Origin: Calditrichota bacterium | Lineage (GTDB): Bacteria > Zhuqueibacterota > Zhuqueibacteria > Zhuqueibacterales > Geothermadaptataceae | NCBI GenBank assembly: GCA_008501765.1 | Contig: QQUE01000011.1 | Location: 44,924-108,923, forward strand | DNA length: 64,000 nt | Reading direction: 5' to 3' | In this document: piece by piece, positions 45,557-54,500 of the stretch | Layout: each line of letters opens with the position of its first letter | How positions within the stretch are numbered: position 1 is the first letter of the stretch | Made by a program: the position numbers and the translations under genes | Notes under the pieces: model-generated | Database searches by the model: none | What the model was told of the DNA's origin: nothing | What the model saw: the letters and a program-made list of their open reading frames with translations, nothing else

Positions 45557-46390
45557 TTAAACGCCACTGAATGCAGAAAATCCACCGTCGATCGGGATAA
45601 CAGCACCGGTCACAAATGCGGATGCCGGGGAAAGAAGCCATAAAGTTGTACCAAGCAGGTCTTCCGGGTTGCCGAATCGGGCCATTGGCGTGTGCGCAAT
45701 TATGGATTGACCACGCGGTGTCAACTCGCCTGTTTTTTCATCTTTCAACAGAAAACGATTCTGATTGGTCAGAAAAAATCCCGGTGCAATAGCGTTTACA
45801 CGGATGGCCGGGTTATATTCCTGTGCCAAATGAACGGCCAGCCACTGAGTAAAATTACTCACTGCTGCCTTTCCCGCCGAATATGCCGGAATGCGTGTCA
45901 GTGGTCGAAATGCATTCATTGATGAAATATTAAGTATGTTGCCTTTCCCGATCGCTGCAAAGTGCTTCGCAAAAATCTGACTGGGGATAACAGTGCCAAG
46001 CAGGTTTAAATCCATGACAAACTTGATGGCTTCAGGGGGAATATCAAAAAATGTTTTGTCCGGGCCGGTTGTCGCTTTGGGATGATTTCCCCCGGCACCG
46101 TTTATGAGGGCATCGACCTTGCCAAATTTTTTAACCACCGCATCGAGCGCCAAAGCCACACTTTCGGGTTCAATGACGTTTGCCGAGGCGGTCAAAACAT
46201 TGCCTTCGTCGAAATCGCCAGCCAAAAACCGGGCATCGGCCTGATCCTTGTTTAAATCGAGAACAGCGACATTGGCGCCCATAGCCAGCAGCGCCGTTGA
46301 AATTTCCACCCCGAGGACACCGGCGCCACCGGTAACAGCGATCGTCCGGTCTTTAAAATCATACATTCGTTTAAATTCAGAATATTTCAT
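45557..46390 (-). CDS. uxuB: SDR-type D-mannonate oxidoreductase (fructuronate reductase)
   Basis: 277-residue short-chain dehydrogenase: cofactor motif TGGAGVLG at 20-27, NGAGGNHPKATT at 97-108, catalytic Ser157, Tyr170 and Lys174 (YSAGK), and PIDGGFSAFSGV at the end. The GGNHPKAT stretch is typical of the SDR mannonate oxidoreductases that replace classic UxuB in Bacillus and Thermotoga-type pathways. It would reduce D-fructuronate to D-mannonate. AAGGAT precedes the ATG. It sits between lacI and gnd. Confidence 0.86.
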   Translation of the reverse strand: MKYSEFKRMYDFKDRTIAVTGGAGVLGVEISTALLAMGANVAVLDLNKDQADARFLAGDFDEGNVLTASANVIEPESVALALDAVVKKFGKVDALINGAGGNHPKATTGPDKTFFDIPPEAIKFVMDLNLLGTVIPSQIFAKHFAAIGKGNILNISSMNAFRPLTRIPAYSAGKAAVSNFTQWLAVHLAQEYNPAIRVNAIAPGFFLTNQNRFLLKDEKTGELTPRGQSIIAHTPMARFGNPEDLLGTTLWLLSPASAFVTGAVIPIDGGFSAFSGV

Positions 46391-46407
46391 ATTATCCTTT
46401 CAATTTT

Positions 46408-47412
46408 TTAAGCCGAATCCCGTTCGATTAATGTGGCATCTAAAATAATTTCATCATGCAGAATGAAATCGGGATTTTCAATTTGTTTCAGCACCATTCG
46501 GGCGGCCGCTTCACCCATTTCCCGTGCGGGATTCTCAACCGTCGTCAGAGAAATATTAGCGAAGCGCGAAAAATCGATATTGTCAAATCCAACGACGGCG
46601 ATATCCTGCGGAACGCGTATTTTTTGTATTTTCAATGCCTGAATGAGTCCGATTGCAACGAGATCATTATAACAAAAAACCGCGGTTGGTCGCTCTGAAG
46701 TCCCTGAAAAAAGCTGCATGCCGTTTTCGAAACCATCATCAAATTTGGGCCCGGCTGCAATGCACCATTTCGATTGCAACTGGAGTCCAGCCTCAATTAA
46801 CGCTTCTTTATATCCTTGAAATCGCTCCTCACTATGAAGCGAATTGGAGGGCCCGGAAAAATAAGCGATCTGCGTATGCCCGTTTTTAATCAGGAATGTT
46901 ACCGCCTGCTTCGCTGCTTTAATATTATCAATACGCACACTGCTTGTCTGATATTTTTTAATTTGCCCGACCATGACAAGCGGAAAATTTCGCTCAATTA
47001 AGTTTGCTATCGATTGTGAATTTCGATCGAAATCATTTAAAGGAGTCACGATCAGTCCATCGACCTGTTTCTGCACAAAAGCTTCCATCGTTTTTTCTTC
47101 CTGCTCCCACAGCAGCTCCGAGCTGCCGAGAAAAACCGTGTACCCATGGCGGGAACATACATCATAAACGCCGCGCATGATTTTTGTATAAAAGGGATTG
47201 TCGATTTCTTTGATGACCAGTCCGATACTTTTTGTCGACCGCACTGAAAGCGACCGCGCCATGTGATTGGGTTTATAATTATGGCGAACAACGATATCCT
47301 GCACCTTCTGCCGCGTCTTTAAAGCAACCCCGGGTTTGTCGTTAATTACAGCAGAAACAGTCGCTTTGGACACATTAGCAAGCCGGGCAATGTCATTAAT
47401 ATTGAGCTTCAT
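46408..47412 (-). CDS. LacI-family repressor of the hexuronate locus
   Basis: 334 residues: a helix-turn-helix at 3-25 (NINDIARLANVSKATVSAVI), a hinge helix near 45-58 (NYKPNHMARSL), then a periplasmic-binding-like effector domain (SIGLVIKEIDNPFYTKIM). Encoded within the operon it presumably controls, 27 bp after uxaC. A perfect palindrome with central CCGG at 51171 is the likely operator. The inducer is probably a uronate or pathway intermediate; this is inferred. Confidence 0.92.
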   Translation of the reverse strand: MKLNINDIARLANVSKATVSAVINDKPGVALKTRQKVQDIVVRHNYKPNHMARSLSVRSTKSIGLVIKEIDNPFYTKIMRGVYDVCSRHGYTVFLGSSELLWEQEEKTMEAFVQKQVDGLIVTPLNDFDRNSQSIANLIERNFPLVMVGQIKKYQTSSVRIDNIKAAKQAVTFLIKNGHTQIAYFSGPSNSLHSEERFQGYKEALIEAGLQLQSKWCIAAGPKFDDGFENGMQLFSGTSERPTAVFCYNDLVAIGLIQALKIQKIRVPQDIAVVGFDNIDFSRFANISLTTVENPAREMGEAAARMVLKQIENPDFILHDEIILDATLIERDSA

Positions 47413-47439
47413 TTGAATAAATTGTCAATAGACCTAAAA

Positions 47440-48864
47440 TTAGAATTTTTCGAGTTTGTATGCTTTTTTCACCAGGCCGTGCGTCAACTCGCCAATTAAC
47501 TCTTCCGCTTCTTCAAATCCGATTTGATGCCGTGCGACAAGACCCGCGAGAAAATTGCAATCGACACGACGTGCCAAATCATGCCGCGCCGGGATTGAAA
47601 GCAACGCTCTGGTATCGTCATTGAATCCGGCCGTATTGTAAAATCCCGCTGTCTCAATTGTTCGTTCACGGCACCGTTTCATTCCTTCGATACTGTCATG
47701 AAACCACCACGGCGGCCCCAATTTCACCGCCGGGTAGTGGCCGGCCAGTGGCGCCAATTCGCGGGAATATGTGGATTCGTCGAGCGTGAAAAGGATCAAG
47801 TTAAAATTAATATTGTTGCCAAATTTATTGAGCAGTGCATGTAAATTTTTTGTGTATTCCGTTTTCTGAGGGATATCAGCGCCTTTATCGGCGCCAAACC
47901 GCTTAAATACAGCTTGATTGTGATTGCGAAAGGAACCGGCATGGATCTGCATCACCAGGCCGTCATCGACACTCATACGCGCCATCTCCATCAGCATGTG
48001 GGCGGTGAATTTCAAGGCATCAGTTTTATCTGCCGTACCCGCACACGCTTTTTGAAAGATATTTTCCGCTTCATTTCGGGATAATTCACAGGTATACGGC
48101 GTTAAAACGCCGTGGTCAGTGGAAGTGGCTCCCATCGTTTTGAAAAAATGTCTTTGCTGTTCGAGCGCCTGAATAAACCGGTCAAAAGAATCAATTTCCA
48201 TCCCCGTTGTTGCGGCCAGTTTCGCCAGGTTGTTTTGCCAATCCGGGCGGCTGATATCGGTGACACCATCGGGCCGGAATGCAGGAATGATTCGGCCTGA
48301 CCAGTCGGAATCACGCATTGTTTTGTGATGCTCCAGCTCCGATTCAGCGGGATCTGTGGTCGATAGAAGTTCAATTTTAAATCGCTCTAAAATAGCACGC
48401 GGCAAAAATTCCGGTTTTTTCAATTGAGAATCAATGTGTTCATAAATAGCCATCGCCGATTTGCTCGTCAATTTCTCTGCAATCCCGAAGACCTCGTAGA
48501 ACTCGTGGGACAGCCAGGCGGCCGTCGGCGTTCCCGCAAAGAGATAAAAATGGTCCGCAAAAAGCTGCCATATTTTGCGATGATCCTGCTCAACAACTCC
48601 GCCATCGATCGTTGGCACCCCCAAGGATTCCATCGAAATTCCTTGCGAAAAAAGCATGCGGAAAATATAATGATCAGGAATGAGAATGAGCGCTGTCGGG
48701 TCGGAAAATGGTTTGTTTTCACTGAACCACGATGGTTCTGTGTGGCCGTGCGGGCTGATGATCGGCCAGTTTTTTACTTTATTATACAAATCGCGGGCGA
48801 ATCTACGAACCGTTGGATCCGGATCAAAAAATCGATCTTCATGCGGTTTTAACAGGTCAGACAT
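47440..48864 (-). CDS. uxaC: Glucuronate isomerase
   Basis: Interconverts D-glucuronate and D-fructuronate, and D-galacturonate and D-tagaturonate. 474 residues with the family's opening FFDPDPTVRRFARDLY and metal-site SPHGHTEP, IPDHYIFRMLFSQG, FDRFIQALEQQRHFFK, and the late PWWFHDSIEGMKRCRE and TGFNDDTRAL-like segment. The CDS is 36 bp after uxaE. Complete. Confidence 0.95.
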   Translation of the reverse strand: MSDLLKPHEDRFFDPDPTVRRFARDLYNKVKNWPIISPHGHTEPSWFSENKPFSDPTALILIPDHYIFRMLFSQGISMESLGVPTIDGGVVEQDHRKIWQLFADHFYLFAGTPTAAWLSHEFYEVFGIAEKLTSKSAMAIYEHIDSQLKKPEFLPRAILERFKIELLSTTDPAESELEHHKTMRDSDWSGRIIPAFRPDGVTDISRPDWQNNLAKLAATTGMEIDSFDRFIQALEQQRHFFKTMGATSTDHGVLTPYTCELSRNEAENIFQKACAGTADKTDALKFTAHMLMEMARMSVDDGLVMQIHAGSFRNHNQAVFKRFGADKGADIPQKTEYTKNLHALLNKFGNNINFNLILFTLDESTYSRELAPLAGHYPAVKLGPPWWFHDSIEGMKRCRERTIETAGFYNTAGFNDDTRALLSIPARHDLARRVDCNFLAGLVARHQIGFEEAEELIGELTHGLVKKAYKLEKF

Positions 48865-48900
48865 CTCTCTCTCTTTTGCGATTAAAAATCAAACTTTTTT

Positions 48901-50478
48901 TCACTCATTTACCTGGTCGAATGGACGCAAGTGCCGTGCAAAATGGCGCGTTAAAAACGCGTAGTGTGTTTCCTCATTTCGTACCAAACAATCCAAAATC
49001 CGATCTTTGAACAAGTAATTCCCGGGCGTGCTTTCGGCAGTCAGCACCTGGCCGAAAGTCACGTGCATGACCTGGCGCGCGTCATCATCTTCGAAAAGTC
49101 GGAGTAGCTGTTCGTCGCCGTATTCCATTGCGGGGGACACCCTGGCTAACTGTGCCGAAACATGGTAGGTTTTCTTTTCCTGCTCATAAAGATTTCTTGA
49201 AAAATCGAGAATTTCCCGGAAGAGCGTTGGGTCGCACGCTGCCACCGTGCGCAATGCCTCGAGATAGCTGGTGCCGGCAGTTTTCACATGGACACGGCCA
49301 ATTCCCAAGCCGGCGGCGGCCGCATACACCTGGAATTTATCACTGCCGGAGTGGAATCCAATTTTATAAGGTCCGAGCTTTTGCGCGATGAGTTGGTGTT
49401 TTTTATACTCAGCGACAAATTCATCCAGATTGCCGATGTAATCCACCCCTTTTTCGAAGCGGCCAACGAATCGTGGCGCCAGGCTCATCAGAGTTACACC
49501 CCGGCGTTTGAGCTCATTGACGATAAAATAATGCTCAAATGCCGTGGTTACCGAATCGGTTTCATCCACAGAAAGCTCCACTTCGCTGGGGTGATCCGGC
49601 CAGGCCTGTTTCAAATGATTGTATAAATTGAGCGTCATTGCGATAACATTCGCGTATTTTAATAGGCAGCGCTCAACTTCGCTGGTTTCAGGTATCAATT
49701 CGAAGTTTTCAGTGAACTGAATTTTTTGGCCGGCATAGCGTGAAATACAATCCGATTTTTTTTCACCAGGATAATCAGGCAATTCTGTTGCCAACTTGCG
49801 GCTAACTTCTTCTTGCGGCAGCGAATCGGCTGCGTCAAAAAGATTATCGCCCGGATCGATTGTGAACATTGTAAATCCAGCTCGCACCATCAAGTCGATG
49901 TCATCAGTGGTTTTCAGATGATCTGCGTCGGCACCAAATCCACGCATGTACCCTTCCTGAAATACCGCCCAGGTTGCTGCATCCAAAACCTCGGCTGGTT
50001 TTCGGTGCGTCCGCTGCAACTCACGAATTGACTGTTGGGCAAACACTGCGCTCATTTTACTCTTTGAAGCCGCCCGCACATGGGCAGGATTGGCTATCCC
50101 GAGGCGGTCCCCGAAACCGAATGAATCAGCCGATCCGATAAGTTTGGCACGGGTGAAATCGAAAAGAGAACGAATTTGCTCAGCATTGTTGTGCGACAAG
50201 GGACACTGCAACAGAATCATTTTCGGAAGCGCGTGAATTTTTTGTCCTTCGAATCCCGCGAATTTTTTTATTTTTACCGCATCCGCCAAAATCCAGAGCG
50301 ATTTTTCCAACTTCGATCTGGCAATAAAAAACACGACCTCACCAATTTTTTGAACAGAATTTGGATAAAGGCAAATTTGCAATGAATCGGTAATTTCTAC
50401 TTCTGCTGTTTTGTTTGCGGCATCGTAGCGACATTCGTTTAACAGGTGCGCCAAATTCTCTGAGTTCATATTTTGCAT
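48901..50478 (-). CDS. uxaE: Tagaturonate/fructuronate epimerase
   Basis: About 525 residues, matching the UxaE family first known from Thermotoga, which epimerises D-tagaturonate to D-fructuronate at C3 and so lets galacturonate enter the glucuronate route. Segments typical of it are GFGADADHLKTTDDIDLMV, AGFTMFTIDPGDN, VDETDSVTT, FHSGSDKFQVYAAAA and HVKTAGTSYLEALR. The ATG at 50478 is preferred; a TTG 45 bases upstream has no ribosome site, and an ATG at 50469 is also possible. First gene of the operon. Confidence 0.88.
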   Translation of the reverse strand: MQNMNSENLAHLLNECRYDAANKTAEVEITDSLQICLYPNSVQKIGEVVFFIARSKLEKSLWILADAVKIKKFAGFEGQKIHALPKMILLQCPLSHNNAEQIRSLFDFTRAKLIGSADSFGFGDRLGIANPAHVRAASKSKMSAVFAQQSIRELQRTHRKPAEVLDAATWAVFQEGYMRGFGADADHLKTTDDIDLMVRAGFTMFTIDPGDNLFDAADSLPQEEVSRKLATELPDYPGEKKSDCISRYAGQKIQFTENFELIPETSEVERCLLKYANVIAMTLNLYNHLKQAWPDHPSEVELSVDETDSVTTAFEHYFIVNELKRRGVTLMSLAPRFVGRFEKGVDYIGNLDEFVAEYKKHQLIAQKLGPYKIGFHSGSDKFQVYAAAAGLGIGRVHVKTAGTSYLEALRTVAACDPTLFREILDFSRNLYEQEKKTYHVSAQLARVSPAMEYGDEQLLRLFEDDDARQVMHVTFGQVLTAESTPGNYLFKDRILDCLVRNEETHYAFLTRHFARHLRPFDQVNE

Positions 50479-50583
50479 TCTCGAATCTTTCAATGATAAT
50501 CTGCGATGAATGTACTTTAACAAGTGACAATAAAAATTCGCTCTGTTAAAGGAACGGTATGAATTATCCAGCGATCGCTTCTA

Positions 50584-50760
50584 AATTCCCATCCTTAAAA
50601 AGGAGGGGAAATCAACCGGAGCGTTAAGCGAAGGTTGGAGGGGTGGTTGCTGAGATGAGCCTGGAAATTGATAAAAAAGTAGCTGATCGCATAAAACCAC
50701 CCCTGATTTTTCCGCTGAACGCTCCAAAATCTGTCCCCTCCTTTTTCAAGGATGGGAATT
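50584..50760. repeat. Family D large inverted repeat (177 bp)
   Basis: Two arms of about 65 bp: the left arm AATTCCCATCCTTAAAAAGG and the right arm CTTTTTCAAGGATGGGAATT are near-perfect reverse complements, continuing through GGAGCGTT / AACGCTCC and GGGGTGGTT / AACCACCCC. The centre is a 45-bp spacer. No coding capacity; a MITE-like insertion upstream of uxaE. Confidence 0.85.
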
Positions 50761-50965
50761 GCAAAAGCGCTTCACGCTTCAAATGGCTTGGTATATGACC
50801 TGACTGGAGACAGTATAATAATCAACTTGTTTCTTAAACAGAGCCAAAAAATTAGATAGCAGGACTGGGTATCAAGTTAATTCAGCATCTTTAATTTATT
50901 GTTAAAACAGGATCTTATGTAAATTGGAAAATTTTTCTCTTTTCTGAAAATCGGCAAAGCAATTT

Positions 50966-51077
50966 CACCTCTCCGGGGTTTAAATACTTGTATTTTTAAC
51001 ATTATAACCATGGCATCCCATTGGGATTAAAAAATAAAATCTGTTTTGTCCTACAACAAAATCCCGGAGGGGTGGCA
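50966..51077. repeat. Family E inverted repeat
   Basis: Imperfect ends CACCTCTCCGGGGTTT and AAATCCCGGAGGGGTGGCA enclose about 75 bp with an inner palindrome ATCCCATTGGGAT. It resembles the CCCGGAGGGGTGGCA-type repeats common in Bacteroidota-like genomes. Only one copy is in the window, so its repeated nature is inferred. Confidence 0.55.
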
Positions 51078-51170
51078 TGTCTACAGTTTGCTGAGTTAAC
51101 TGGATACCCAGAGATTGCAGGAAATAAATTATATATTAAACAATAGGTTAACATATAGACAAGCAAAATT

Positions 51171-51186
51171 TCTGAACCGGTTCAGA
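51171..51186. promoter_or_regulatory. Candidate LacI-family operator
   Basis: TCTGAACCGGTTCAGA is a perfect 16-bp palindrome with the central CCGG/CG typical of LacI-family sites. It is the only such site seen near the hexuronate operon. AT-rich DNA (TATAAT on the minus strand near 51132) follows toward uxaE, but families D and E and about 690 bp separate it from the uxaE start. Confidence 0.6.
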
Positions 51187-51225
51187 TAATATAAAACAAA
51201 TCCCCGCAATGTCAATATGCAAGAT

Positions 51226-51272
51226 GAAATGAAAAGAAATCCTGCAAACTAAGAAATGAAAAGAAATCCTGC
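51226..51272 (+). repeat. Two-copy direct repeat
   Basis: The 20-mer GAAATGAAAAGAAATCCTGC occurs at 51226-51245 and again at 51253-51272, unit length 27. It lies just before family A copy 3. Possibly slippage; no function seen. Confidence 0.7.
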
Positions 51273-51301
51273 GAATTCAGAAGTGCAATGGTATTTGTAA
51301 A

Positions 51302-51468
51302 TAACGCGGGTTCGATATAAGAAGAATTGGGACAAAACGAATTAATTGTAGGATATAGTCCGAAGGCGTCCCGCCGAGGACAACACACGAAACGCTCGGC
51401 GAGACGCCTTGGCTCTATTAAAATTATGCCTGGTAAAGAATGTTAAAGCTTACATCGAACTCACGTTA
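51302..51468 (+). repeat. Family A palindromic element, copy 3 (167 bp)
   Basis: Starts TAACGCGGGTTCGAT and ends ATCGAACTCACGTTA. Length and orientation equal the other copies; scattered substitutions include GACAACACACG in the hairpin loop. It lies about 110 bp before the CotH gene, and copy 4 lies at that gene's 3' end, so the gene is bracketed by two copies. Confidence 0.9.
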
Positions 51469-51575
51469 ATTAATAGCGAATGTGGAATAATAACGATATG
51501 TAAATTCTTTTTTTTAGCAATTTTAAAATCTGTCGTTTATATTAAAAAGAGACGGATTAATAATGGGGTAATTGA

Positions 51576-54500
51576 ATGTCGTTGGTCAAATTATCATTGT
51601 GTTCACTTCTTATTTTGTACAGCTTCGCCCATTCCCAGGAACTTGTAATTAACGAAGCGATGTCCAATAATTCAGCGACCCTGTTTGACAGTGAAAATGA
51701 TTCCCCCGACTGGCTGGAGCTTTATAACGCCAGCGATTCGGCTTACCAGTTGCACGGCTATTCAATTTCAGACGACCTGAGCACTCCCCAAAAATGGCTT
51801 TTCCCGGATGTACAAATTCCACCGCACGAATACCTCCTCATTTTTGCCTCAGGAAAAAATTGCCTCCTGAAAATCGCAGTTGATTCTTTAAATATTCCGG
51901 TTTATGAATTTCATACTAATTTCCGAATTTCCTCGGCTGGCGAAACTCTCTATCTTTTTGCGCCAGATGCGTTGTTATTGGATTCGTTATCAATTCCAGC
52001 CCTGGAAACAGACCAGTCTTTTGGGCACTGGCCACCAAAAAATTCCCAGATCATTTTTAATCATGCGACACCGGGTTTGGTAAATACTGCAACTACAGGT
52101 AGATTAAGTCTTGCTGATCCGGGCTTTCTCCAAAATAGTGGATTTTATACCCAGGCTTTTCAACTTGGAATAATGCACCCGGAAAAGTCCGCGACGCTGC
52201 GCATCACAAAAGATGGCAGCCCGCCGACGCTTTCCAGCGATTCACTGGATGCTTCGATTGCCATCGATAAAACAACGGTAATCCGCGCCCGGGCGTTTTT
52301 GGATGACAGCATTGCCTCAAAAATAATCACCCACACATTTTTTATCGGGGAAGAAACACAATTACCGGTAATTTCGCTCAGCACAGACCGGGAGAATTTC
52401 TTTGGCTGGTGGAAAGGTATTTATATTAAAGGCCCCAACGCCGAAGAAGTGGTACCCTATTATGGCGCCAATTTCTGGCAGGACTGGGAACGGCCTGTTC
52501 ACATCGCGTTTTTTGAGGATGACCGTGAGCTGGCTTTTTCACTCGATGCCGGCGTAAAAATTTTTGGTAATTTCACCCGATCCTTCGATTTAAAATCACT
52601 GGCCGTTTTTGCGCGCCGACAATACGGTGCCGGTTCGATAAAATACCCGATATTTCCAGATAAGGAGATCACGGCTTTTGAGTCAATTTTATTGAGAAAC
52701 GCGGGTAATGATTTTAAAAAAGCTTATTTCCGCGACGCATTAATCCATGAATTGATGAAAAACACGGAAGTCAATCGCCAGGCCTACCGCCCGGCGGTGG
52801 TCTTTTTAAACGGCGAATATCGCGGTATCCATAATATTCGCGAAAAAATAAATGAACATTATCTCGCCGCCAATTATGGGGTACACCCCGACAGCGTCGA
52901 TTTACTGACAAATAACCATGAAATTATGCAAGGCAGCGATCAGGATTATGTTGATCTGTTAAATTATATAAAATACAAAAACATGGCCGATCCGGTTCAC
53001 TACGCTTATGTTGCCCAACGCATGGATATCGAAAATTATGCTCGCTATAACGCCGTGGAAATCTATGCTGCCAATAGTGACTGGCCCATGACAAACGTGA
53101 AATACTGGCGCCTGCAAAATCAGGGGAAATGGCAGTGGCTGTTGTTTGATCTCGACTCTGGATTTGGTTCCTACAGCACATCCCACTATTCCGCAAATAC
53201 GCTCAGATCGGCCATTATTGCGAACAGTCTTTTCCCATGGTCAACCGAGCTCTTTAAAAATCTTATAAAAAATCAGACTTTCAACCATGTGCTGTTAAAC
53301 CAAATAGCCGATTATTTGAATTCAATCTTTCTGCCTGAGCGTGTCACCAATAAAATTTTATCATTAAAAGCCGGCATTGAAAGTGAAATCGGCAGGCATA
53401 AATACCGCTGGTATTCATCAGCCCGGGATTGGTATGGCCAAATTAATAAAATGATTGAATTTGCCGAAAATCGCCCCTACTATGTCCGGCAGCAATTTCG
53501 GGATCAGTTCGGCATTTCAGGTGACTTTGAAATCACCATCGAACATGACTTTCCAAACCGGGGGCAGATAAAATTAAACTCGCTGCACTTGTATGAATTT
53601 CCATGGCAGGGCGTATATTTTAATGATATTCCGATTGGTGTGACTGCTAATCCGGAACCGGGATTTCGCTTTGCCGGCTGGGGAAACGCATCCGTGCAAG
53701 ACTCTGCTTTTGTGGAGATAAAAACCAACAAAGACATTGTTTTGCGCCCTATTTTTGAATCCTTAAATCTCAAAATTGCCGATGTGTATTTCAACGAAAT
53801 CCATTTTACCGATGAAGCGCCATTTGAGAGCGGGGATTGGGTTGAATTATACAATGCGACGGATTCGACGCTTAGTTTAAGCCAGTGGCGTTTCAGCGAC
53901 TCAAAGGATGCGAATATTTTCCAGTTTGCCGATAGCGTCAGCATCCCGGCAAAAGGGTATCTGGTGCTTGCAAACGACCAGTCTGCCTTTAGAAATGTTT
54001 ACGGCCCCGGTTTCCATGTTGTGGGCAATTTTGAGTTTGGATTAGCGGCCACCGGGGAGAAAATCCGTTTAATTCACCCCAGCGGCATCCTGGTGGATTC
54101 CCTCACATTCGGTCGCGGAAATCCATGGCCGGAATCGGGTGAACGGCAACATTTTACATTTGAACTTAACACAAATTCCGGGGACAATTCACTGCCGGAA
54201 AATTGGCATATCAGCGGCTGGCAGCTTGGCAGCCCCGGGGCTGCGAACAGCCTGAAATCAGCACCGGTTCAGCCTGTTGTAATTAGTGAAATCAATTTTA
54301 AAAATAGCGATTCAATCAATGTCAAAGACTGGATTGAACTGTACAATCCACTGGATACAACTGTTTTGCTGCACAATTGGAAAATACAACTGGAGAATAA
54401 AACAGATTATTTTGCATTGCCATCGCAGGTAAAAATCGAGCCTGATAATTACCTTGTTCTGTGCCAGGACACAATTTCCTTCGCCCGGCAATTTCCCTGG

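Noticed and set aside
45071..45643. 190-codon open frame antisense to gnd and the SDR gene
   Set aside because: Covers two conserved genes on the other strand and lacks a ribosome site.
51226..51272. Short direct repeats considered as a CRISPR array
   Set aside because: Only two units with a 7-bp gap, and no cas genes in the window.
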